Shown: one piece after another, positions 56,088 through 64,000 of the stretch | Position numbering within the stretch: the stretch's first letter is position 1 | Layout: each line of letters begins with the position of its first letter | Source: Actinernus sp. WN-2022 | Taxonomy: Eukaryota; Cnidaria; Anthozoa; Actiniaria; Actinernidae | Reading direction: 5' to 3' | Assembly (NCBI GenBank): GCA_030867875.1 | Contig: JAOWCC010000936.1 | Coordinates: 11,788,095-11,852,094, forward strand | DNA length: 64,000 bases | Made by a program: the position numbers and the translations under genes | Notes under the pieces: generated by a model | What the model was told of the DNA's origin: nothing | The model's database searches: none | What the model saw: only the letters and a program-made list of their open reading frames with translations

Positions 56088-57445
56088 TCAATTATTAGTA
56101 TTTAAGAAATCGCTAAAATTCTTCTGGAGCAAACTACTACCGCTAGGATTCAAATGAAGTCCGCGATAGTTAAGATGAGTAGCGTTAATATTCGCATGAG
56201 ATAAAAAATTCCAACCATTAGTGTTGGAAGACGACCGTAAAATGCAGTTAGTTTCCTTTACCTTACCGATCAGTTCCTGACTGTCCGTCCGGTCATAGTT
56301 AATAGAGTGGAATGGTTAGGAAACTCAGGGACCTTCTTTGTTATAGGGCTTTGTTAGCTTTTTTCAACCTTGAACGTGCACAAAACACAATAGAAATTCC
56401 AACATGTTAGTCAATCAGCCAATAGAAACGTGTGAGTTCAGTCGTTCAGGGAACGCTAATGAACTATGATAGTGCACAATCTTTTGTCTTGCCCCCTTCC
56501 AACCTCAATCGCAGCGCCTTTGTTAGCCCTTTTGAAGTTTGCCGGGTTTCCTAACCATTCCACTCTATTAACTATGGTCCGGTGAAGTAGTTCCGAGATG
56601 ATAACAGAGGTATTGGGCGACTCTCGCTGTATCTGGTGACCCAACTCTGTTATACTGTCGGCAATTTCCTGTGGCTCTGAAGACCTCAAATCATTAGTTC
56701 CAACATGTAGTATCAACTTGTCTGGCTTTTTGAGAATGTGTGGCTTAATGTAATGATGCATATCTGACATAGTGGCTCCCGAGAAAGCCTTAACCGACAC
56801 ACGCTGGCTAGCGCTCGATATTTCCCAGCCTTTGACGTACCTGAGGATGGAGTCACCGGCAATAATTACATGATCCTTAGGCCTTTCATGGACGTGGGTG
56901 CCTGAAGTTTCCAACTCTGATTGAACAGGAGCCGACTGATTTCCCTTGTTTTTGTTTCTCTTTTTCTTGTCACTGTTATTGCCATTAGCAAAATTTTGCT
57001 GACTCTCATCTTCAAGCAAGTCTGACGTGAGCTGACCTTGCGTAGCTGTTTTCTTTTTGTTTTGTTTTTGCCTTTTTGCTTTCTTCGGTTGAGAAGAAAC
57101 CGGTGGCGTTATGTCTATTATATGTAAATCGGTATCTTCGATACGGCTTGACGGCAAGTTTGATGGCAATGGGTTGTTAGGGCATAAGACCTTATTTACG
57201 CTTGGGGCATAGTGCCGTTGCATTGCCCCAATTGCGATTATTAGGCCGTCCTTTTCATGACTTACTTGGGTCAATTCCATTTCAAGCGATTTGACGTGAA
57301 GCCGAAGGCGAGAAATTTCATCAACTTTAGATTTTAGCTCTTCGTCTCTGTTACCGTCGTCTGCCCCGCTATAGGCACTCCGACATGATATAGCCTCTAC
57401 TTTTTCACTTAGGCAAGTAATGGAGCTTTCGATGGTTGATTGCAA
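56088..57445 (-). pseudogene. LINE ORF1 with coiled coil and SGNH-hydrolase-like domain, split by a MITE
   Basis: Residues about 30-65 form a heptad-rich coiled coil (LKSKVDEISRLRLHVKSLEM). About 115-175 is a Lys/Gln/Asn-rich linker. About 188-290 is an SGNH/GDSL hydrolase-like domain: IIAGDSILRY (197-199), FSGATM and LILHVGTNDL (249-252). A 283-bp MITE (56294-56576) follows HRT. Beyond it the original frame resumes (DSQELIGKVKETNC) and reaches the His block LNYRGLHLNPSG, ending at 56088. ORF1 proteins with an esterase domain are known for CR1-group LINEs, where ORF1 binds RNA; what the esterase does is unclear. The start (TTG at 57445) is only the edge of the open frame. Confidence 0.8.
56294..56576. 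mobile_element. 283-bp MITE inserted in LINE ORF1
   Basis: The ends CATAGTTAATAGAGTGGAAT and the complement match over about 33 bp and are flanked by the 7-bp duplication GTCCGGT (56287-56293 and 56577-56583). Removing it restores ORF1. A second, half copy lies at 57898-58078. Confidence 0.85.
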
Positions 57446-57470
57446 CCCCTGAACCGTCTCCTGGATTCAC

Positions 57471-57897
57471 CACTCTATTGGGGCCCGAACCAGAATTAAA
57501 CGTAGCCGCTATTTTTTTTATTGACTTGTAAGGCCTCTGAGCATATATATTGATTTTCTTTGACACCTTTTATTGTGGCTGAACTTACTTGAACACCCTC
57601 CTAAGAAATCAAACAAAGTAACATACAGAAACATGAAATGTACCAGAGTAAGTGTTACTAAGGTGCATGCTTTCTTATTATTGCATTTTTTTTTATAAAT
57701 AAAGGTTCAGATAATCATTCTTATTTTTCACAGGGCTGTCGTTTTTAATTTTGGCGAAATATATCTCGAAACCCGTGCCCAGTTCCAGAGGCAGAGGGAA
57801 TCTCGCAACATATTCCGCTGAAATTATTCCCCTAGCCCTCGACATATTCCCGTCACACTTTCCTAGTACTGATTTCTAACTACTATTTACGTACGGA
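57471..57897. other. Unassigned sequence between LINE and minisatellite
   Basis: No gene was recognised. It contains a T-run near 57515 and another near 57687. Confidence 0.4.
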
Positions 57898-58078
57898 CAT
57901 AGTTAATAGAGGGGGATGGTTATGAAACCCAGCGACCTTCTTTGTTATGTCTTTGTTGTGGCTTTTTTCAACCATGGCCGTGAACAAAACACAATTATTA
58001 TATATATTGGAATATGTTAATCAATTAGCCAATAAAAACGTGTGCGTTCAGTCGTCCAGGGGACGCTACCCAGGCACC
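57898..58078. repeat. Left half of the 56294-56576 MITE family
   Basis: CATAGTTAATAGAGGGGGAT then TGGTTATGAAACC, GACCTTCTTTGTTAT and AACGTGTGCGTTCAGTCG match the inserted copy in order. The right end is missing, as the sequence runs straight into the 58080 minisatellite. Confidence 0.75.
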
Positions 58079-58079
58079 A

Positions 58080-58620
58080 AAAGCCCGGTAATTCCGGGGT
58101 TAAAGCTTGGTTAAAATACCGGGGGAGCCCGGTAAGTTTACCGGGCTTTACCAGGCTTTACCCAATGAGAAATTTACCGGGGTTACCTGGCTAACCCAGG
58201 TAACCCCGGTAGCCCGGTCAATTTAAAAGAAAACCTGGATAACCTCAAGCCGGTAAGGCTTGATAAAACCCTGGTTAAAGCTCGGTAAGTCCGGTAAAAC
58301 CCTGGTTAAAGCTCGGTAAGCCCGGTAAAACCCTGGTTAAAGCTCGGTAAGCCCGGTAAAACCCTGGTTAAAGCTCGGTAAGCCCGGTAAAACCCTGGTT
58401 AAAGCTCGGTAAAACCCTGGCTAAAGCTCGGTAAGCCTGGTAAAACCCTGGCTAAAGCTCGGTAAGCCTGGTAAAACCCTGGTTAAAGCTTAGTAAGCCT
58501 GGTAAAACCCTGGTTAAAGCTCGGTAAGCCTGGTAAAACCCTGGTTAAAGCTCGGCGGTAAGCCTGGTAAAACCCTGGTTAAAGCTCGGTAACCCTGGTA
58601 AAACACTGGTTAAAGCAGCC
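58080..58620. repeat. Minisatellite, 31-bp unit
   Basis: About 12 copies of a 31-bp unit made of CCCTGGTTAAAGCTCGG and TAAGCCCGGTAAAA at 58260-58620. Left of this (58080-58260) the same words appear in scrambled and inverted form (GGGTTACCTGG, CCGGTAAGTTTACCGG). Both strands carry GGTTAAAG/CTTTAACC, so the array is rich in dyads. Confidence 0.88.
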
Positions 58621-58767
58621 TACTTTTAGTGATCATTACCGCCCACTGATTTAATTTTAACCCTGGTTGAAGCTTAAAACCCATAAGCAGTTATATAATG
58701 TACAATTCCTCAGTATAATAATAAAAAAATGTTTTAATCAGACAATTATACAGCAGCCCTTAACCTA

Positions 58768-59870
58768 GGCTCGGTTTCAGCCGTTGGGGTGTCGTTTCTC
58801 CAAAGCCTCCCCCCACTAACGGCTGGGCGCGCGGTCAACACACCGTGTCCGTGACGTCATCTGATTAACTTCAATATTATTTATTTATTTGCGTGTAGCG
58901 TGTAGCCCACCTACCCAGAATGCAGTGTGATCCAACCGGAAGTCCGGAACTCCTGATGCATGTATTCCGCGTAAACTTTCAAAACACATTGGAATTCTTT
59001 AAACTAAAACTCCAAGTGTGAAATTAATTCGACGTAGGTAAAGGTTTTATTTAATACCTGTTATTATTAGCTCTCATGTTCAAAGTCCAAGTTTTCAAGG
59101 AAAGCCCGGCTGTTGAGACACTCTCGCTGACAGAAATTAAAAGCCAAAATTTATACGGGGATACAAATTAAGTTCAGATGTTATCTCGGAAGTCTGAGCT
59201 AGAGTCGAGTATTCTCGCTTAGTACTTGTGTAGAGTATGTCTTGGAGACATAAATTGTACAAACTTAGTACATAGGACTTGAAGAATTGTAAAACTCATT
59301 TGATGCAGCGATTTTCATGTGAATCGGTGATCGCAGAGTTAAACGCGTAAACATGGCCTGCGTCAGACGTGATTTCCTCTCTTCTATAAACTCTTTTAAT
59401 ATGGAGTCGTCAGTCTTTCCTTCGCCGATAAAGGCAGTACTAATTTTCTTTGAAGTAAGAATAGCCGGGCTACCTTGGTCTTGCATCGGTAAAGTTAAAT
59501 GAGAAATGACTCAACATTACGAGCTGCGACCTTTGAGCTGACGGTTTCCCAAGTGACTTCCAGAGTTTACTGACAAAGTATCTTCACCCGAAAACTAACT
59601 CTCTTACTGCTTCTTTGTGTGAATCCTTGAATTCTTCGAAACCAAACTTTTCCAGAGCAAATTTTAACGCATTTTGGAACAGCAAACGAAAGTCTTTGGT
59701 CCGGCTTTCAAAAGTTTACAATGTAAATTATGCAAACCAATTCAGCGACAGGATTTGAGTGGCAAGTTTGTGATTGCCTAAAACCCGACAATGTCTCAGC
59801 TCGCGCGCCCAGCCGTGAGTGGGAAGAGGATCGCGGGCTCACCGAAACCCCCACGGCTGGAAACCGAGCC
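58768..59870. mobile_element. 1.1-kb TA-flanked inverted-repeat element
   Basis: The ends GGCTCGGTTTCAGCCG and the complement of GGCTCGGTTTCCAGCCG differ by one inserted base, with TA on both sides (58766-58767 and 59871-59872). Further inward CTGGGCGCGCG and CGCGCGCCCAG are inverted as well. The interior has a TGACGTCA site at 58853 and, on the minus strand, a 73-codon ORF (59486-59265, starting MQDQGSPAILTSKKISTAF) without known domain. A Tc1/mariner-like or other TA-targeting element is likely. Confidence 0.7.
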
Positions 59871-59926
59871 TACCCTTAACCAAGATACTTCAATTAAAAT
59901 GCTTAAAATATGTGAAAATATAAATT

Positions 59927-61118
59927 AAACTAGCGATTTTTAATAGGAAGTGAAGTGCTGCGAGTTTGTGGATTTCCTGTAAATGTGTGACATAAAAGGA
60001 GACCACATTGAAGATCGTTTCAACAATGCTGAACACGCATCACTTAAATATCAAACAAGTTGAGCCCTAATATGATCAGAAATTATTCGATATTCTGCAG
60101 CCAGCCTTGGTCTCACTTGAAGAATAATTTGAATCAGTCTGAAGGTGTAGTTTACACACATGCACATACCGTAAAATTCCGCAAATAAGCCCCTCCCTGT
60201 ATAAGCCCCTACCGAATATAAGCCCTTCCGATTCTTAACGCGAAAAAGCCGCCTATATTAAGCCCCTCCGTATATAAGCCCCCGGGGGCTTATAATTGGG
60301 AATTGCCCCCAAATACAAAATAAACCAACGTAGCCACTGACGCAGAGGAAACTGATGAAGAAAGATCGTAAATTTCACATCACGCATCATCACACATACT
60401 GTACGCTATATGTACGAGACTGAAGCACAGACTTCACTTCACCTGTTAGATTTCCATTTACTTATTTATTTTCTGTTAACTTTGAGTTACTATTATATTT
60501 CATTTTCAATAAAGTTTATTGTTGTTGTGTTACAAGTTGGCATGTTCAGAGGGATTACCATACCGTAAGTTGTCACGAATTTCTAGTTAACGCCCCAATA
60601 TTATCATTTTGCACATTGAAAAATTGCAGACACAAATTTCCCTCCAATTATAAGCCCAGCTGATTTCTAAACGCAAAATTCACTCTTATAGTAAGCCCCT
60701 CCGTATAGAAGCCCCTGCCGAATATAAGCCCCTAAAAAAGGTGCGTTGAAAAATATAAGCCCCGGGGCTTATTTTCGGAATTTTACGGTATATTATGTTC
60801 TACACTGGAGTGTATAAATCACTGACACTTATAGTCAGTATTATGGAGACAGCCTTGGTCATGAAAACTGGGATGCAGTTTATACACATCTGAATAGGGT
60901 TGATTGTATTCTATACTAACTTCTATGTACTATTTAAAACACTAATTGGAGTGGTATTACAAATGTTGAGAAAACAATTGAAACCTGAGAGGCGTTTAAA
61001 GTTCGCATACAAAAAAATATGTCGAACGCACTTTGATAATCTATGATTACTTCTAGTTATAGTACACATGTATATTGCAAATCAGTAGCGGAACGAGATA
61101 AACAAAATTAAACACTTA
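59927..61118. repeat. Repeat with conserved ends, copy 2
   Basis: The ends match 42847-43735 (AACTAGCGATTTTTAATAGG at the left, ATTAAACACTTAA at the right), while the interior differs and is interrupted by the element at 60169-60788. Confidence 0.6.
60169..60788. mobile_element. TA-flanked MITE with TAAGCCCC repeats, 620 bp
   Basis: CCGTAAAATTCCG and CGGAATTTTACGG are exact inverted ends, flanked by TA (60167-60168 and 60789-60790). Just inside both ends are tandem ATATAAGCCCCT words and a CCCCGGGGGCTTAT-type palindrome (about 60280-60290 and 60761-60771). No ORF. Confidence 0.85.
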
Positions 61119-61119
61119 A

Positions 61120-62775
61120 GAGAGGGTCCATGTGAAAACCATGCAGACGAGTCTACAGTGCACCTCTCCGATTTCCTTTAAACTTGGCACACATTTATAT
61201 CTTAACTAGCTAATGTCCCATGTGAAATAGTTTGGCTGAAATGTAAAAGGCCTTTGAGATATGACAATCAAACTGTTTGACCCCCTGAAATGCTCAAAAT
61301 CAGAGCAAAATATACCTTATGTTGTAACATGTCGCAATCGCAAATGATTTTAAGTAGAAAGATAATATTTTTACCTGCTTTAGTTCTAAGTCCCGTCAGC
61401 ATATTAAAACCAAAATCAACTAATTTTATTTATATTTTGTCGCTTCTGTCGAATTTTTATTTAACGCTACTTTAATAGGTCTTTTTAAAACCCGATAAAT
61501 GCTGTCTGGCAATGGCCGTTTGCCGAGTTGCGGCCTTCTTTTCTTTGAATTTAGAAATATTTCTAGATTGACTTACAATAGATCTTTGCATCTGGTAAAA
61601 AAAATCTCTGTAAAGTTAATGCTGGGTTAGAGATTACGCACTCTCAAAATCCGCAATGTTCAGTTATTAAACAAACGACGATATGGCGACACGGCGATTT
61701 TTTTCCGAATATAATCGAAAATACGGTGAACTTCACAGATTTTCTGCCAATAATTGCTTTAAGAATTCGAATGTACATTCATTTTCAATATTATTTTAGT
61801 TTTGAAGGGTGACCAAGTCCATCACCCGATATGCAGATGTCTAAAGTGACTGAATTATTGTCGAGTTTGACGGAGTCAAAGCTGAAAAATAGGTACTCAG
61901 TTTATGGCAGTATCTTCGTTTAAAATTGTTTGATTGGATCAAAGACAATGAATTTTCTTTGAATATGATATATAGAGGATTTCAAACTACGCTACGCTTT
62001 AAATACAGCTTCTAATCAGCCGGCGAGTCACTCTGAATTTTGCGAGCCTCTGTAGCCGGGTAAATGAGTGACAAGTAGAAATGCACGTACAGTCGTATTT
62101 AGGTTCTTCAGCCGATTCTCTATTCAAGTTTTTAGTTTTTATTCTGTAAAGAAACGATGTTTTCTTTTCATAATAAAAAAAACCCTAATGGTTTCGTTTT
62201 CTTGGAAGCCCTTTATTATATGCTCATCGAATAGTTGGCCAAGTTAGAACCGTTTAGATTCAGCAACGGGAAGCCATTCTGATGTCGTTACTACCTTGTA
62301 CGGACTCAATTTGTTTCAATCTTGTGCATAATATTCTGTTCGTTCCGTTGAAATACCAAAATGTGTGTATAATCCATGAAATCAAATGTGGTATCACCGA
62401 AATAGATGAAATCACTTCAGTGATATAATGATATCTCAAGAATTGCGTGACAGGAACTGCGTGTAACGTCTGCACGTGTATTTCCCGCCCTATCCACGAG
62501 ATGGATTTGGACTTGATCAAGTGCTCATTTTGTGTATATTCGACGAGGGAATGTGGCATATCTTCTCGGCGTTACCAGGGAAAAACAACTATATTACCGT
62601 TGAAGGCATGTCCCGACCCCTTACTAAGAATTGTATGAAATGCCTTGGCACTTGGCGCGGATGTTGTTGATGGCGCGTGTGAAGTAAAATTATCATAAAA
62701 TCTATAAATATTTTCACCTGTACTGTACTGTCTAGACAGGGTATTTTATTCATTTTTGATTTTAGGGCGGGGTGG
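61120..62775. other. Unassigned DNA
   Basis: I found no gene, no clear repeat and no splice-bounded coding segment. The ORFs at 61290-61475, 62260-62559 and 62447-62783 overlap one another on both strands and show no motif. Confidence 0.4.
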
Positions 62776-62778
62776 TAA

Positions 62779-62879
62779 TGCACTAGTCAAAGTAAAACAC
62801 CCCCCCCCCTCCTCCCCCAACCGGGGACAGGGTGGGAGGGGGAGGGGGGGGGGGGTGGGGGTTTATTTAGACTAGTGCA
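62779..62879. mobile_element. 101-bp MITE with G-tract core
   Basis: TGCACTAGTC and GACTAGTGCA are exact inverted ends with TAA on both sides (62776-62778 and 62880-62882), compatible with a Harbinger-type TWA target. The core is a C-run followed by a G-run (GGGAGGGGGAGGGGGGGGGG), so each strand has quadruplex potential and the whole can fold back. Confidence 0.7.
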
Positions 62880-62882
62880 TAA

Positions 62883-64000
62883 TGGCTCACTCTCTGCTTA
62901 AAGCTGCCTGTGATAAACTTGTATGCGATTTGTTACTGTCGTCCTCGTATCTCTTTATAGCGGAGCTTGTTGCATAAAAAAAACCCAAAGAAAATCAATA
63001 TGGAAAACAAAAGATAAAAGAACAACCCACACAAGTGAAAAAAAAATCACGCCGCGCGCCTCGCCCGCTCGCAGACGTAAAGGTCGGTACACACGAAGGG
63101 ACAAGTCACGTGTCCTGATATCCTGTTCCCCCGCGGACACCGGACATCCTACAGCTGAGAAACTACAAACCTCGTACACAAAGAATAACGTATTTCTTTA
63201 CAGTTTTAAGGTAATAGACCAGTTCGCGGTTTATTATAATTCCGACATTTTGAAAGGGGTGTAAACATGGCGCGAAATACAGTGTTTGTATGGGAATCCG
63301 ATGACAAATAAAATCCGTAAAATCGAATTTCTGAAATATTCTTCAGATACAAACTTAAGATACCAGGTAAAAGATTAATTGATCGAAATTTGAGGGATGT
63401 AGCTGTGCTAGGAAGCATGCAATCGTGGATTTAGTTTTCCATACATTTGTCTGTAAAAACGAGTCAAAGTCCGCGGGAAAATTTGCGCAAAAAAAATCAA
63501 TCTTCCAGGAAGGAAAACATTTTTCTGAAGCATTTCAAAGACATTTTTTTGTTTCGATGAGGCAAAATTTGCTTCCGCAACAATGTTTTCACGTTGGCTA
63601 TAGAGGAAAACAATGTTTACTAGGCTCCAGTGACACACAGTATATGTGTTTCTTAGCAACGCAAACCCAGAACCCACCGGCAAGACAATTTGACACAGTG
63701 CGCATTCGTTTTTTTTTTTTCGGCAACAACGTTTCCTCGTATATCCACCCGTGCAGCAAAACATTTGTATGCTTCCTGCTCGTTCAATTAGCCACCCAGG
63801 CAACATTAAGAGAAACAGAGAAGCGCAGTGTTCGCGCCTACGCCTTTTCGATCCCTCGTGCCTCGATCGGATGATCACGTAAAATGGCGGTCCCGTCTCA
63901 CGCAATCTCGTTCTCATAACCCACGATCTTTTGGCCAGTATCTTGGCGCTGGTCAAATGATCGCGGGCTCTGGGAACGAGATTGCATCTCACGACGCTCG
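62883..64000. other. Unassigned DNA; repeat end at the right edge
   Basis: No gene was recognised. 63894-63917 (ACGCAATCTCGTTCTC) and 63974-63989 (GGGAACGAGATTGCATC) are inverted copies, so a miniature element probably continues beyond the window. The long ORFs at 63408-63992 (minus) and 63425-63874 (plus) overlap on opposite strands, include this repeat and have no domain; I do not call them genes. Confidence 0.45.

Larger units (their letters stand above)
53020..57470 (-). mobile_element. Nearly full-length CR1-type LINE (ORF1 + ORF2)
   Basis: A minus-strand element with its 3' microsatellite (TAG on the plus strand) and ACTTTATTTAA tail at 53020-53045, ORF2 at 53187-56046 and ORF1 at 56088-57445. 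The two ORFs are separated by about 40 bp. ORF2 has a single in-frame stop and ORF1 a MITE insertion; otherwise the frames are clean over more than 4 kb, making it the youngest large element in the window. The 5' end is uncertain: ORF1 opens after a TGA near 57466 and lacks an early ATG, so the element may be slightly 5'-truncated. Confidence 0.88.

Noticed and set aside
59265..59486. 73-codon minus-strand ORF as a host gene
   Set aside because: It lies wholly inside a TA-flanked inverted-repeat element and has no recognisable domain; kept only as a note in that element's entry.
63408..63992. 194-codon minus-strand ORF and 149-codon plus-strand ORF on top of it
   Set aside because: They overlap on opposite strands, include a repeat end common to this type of genome (GGGAACGAGATTG), and show no domain, codon pattern or splice context.

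Overview
This is eukaryotic, intron-rich, AT-rich genomic DNA. Nothing in it looks bacterial: there are no operons and no Shine-Dalgarno sites, and every long ORF is either a retrotransposon frame or an exon with GT/AG splice signals. The mixture of discoidin (F5/8 type C) exons, CR1/L2-type LINEs with microsatellite 3' tails, a Tx1/L1-like LINE, a Ty3/gypsy fragment and very many short inverted-repeat elements best fits a marine invertebrate. An anthozoan cnidarian such as a stony coral or anemone is my guess, by inference only.

I can support one host gene. Three plus-strand exons (7590-7906, 22524-22668, 52027-52322) encode one complete and one half discoidin domain. Their splice phases fit exactly: phase 1 before each domain, phase 0 inside a domain, phase 1 between domains. 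The gene therefore runs left to right through most of the window with introns of about 14.6 kb and 29.4 kb, and continues beyond 52.3 kb and probably before 7.6 kb.

Nearly everything else is transposon-derived. LINEs: plus strand at 950-3200, 8225-13801, 21935-22150, 25622-29033 and 35918-36012; minus strand at 24000-25130, 38745-41215, 48826-51205 and 53020-57470. The last is nearly intact, with an SGNH-hydrolase-like ORF1 and an endonuclease/reverse-transcriptase ORF2 carrying one stop codon. A Ty3/gypsy 5' half lies at 33395-35917. Over twenty non-autonomous inverted-repeat elements are visible, most with recognisable terminal repeats and many with matching target duplications: TTAA-flanked elements (17574, 20252, 27114, 36232), 9-bp-duplication elements (3434, 44323), CAC-ended elements (1939, 4556), TA-flanked elements (46706, 58768, 60169) and several tiny hairpins. 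Many are nested. In five cases removing one insertion and one copy of its target duplication restores the reading frame of the interrupted LINE, which confirms the boundaries.

The gaps hold tandem repeats (15089, 16272, 21511, 29105, 38192, 58080), two tRNA-like SINE heads (23385, 47695), a small PIF1-helicase-like fragment (32658) and unassigned intronic DNA. The most interesting threads are the repeated CRE-like (TGACGTCA) and YY1-like (GCCGCCATNTTGG) motifs carried by unrelated elements, and the dense nesting that gives a relative insertion history. I see no convincing new multi-gene system.
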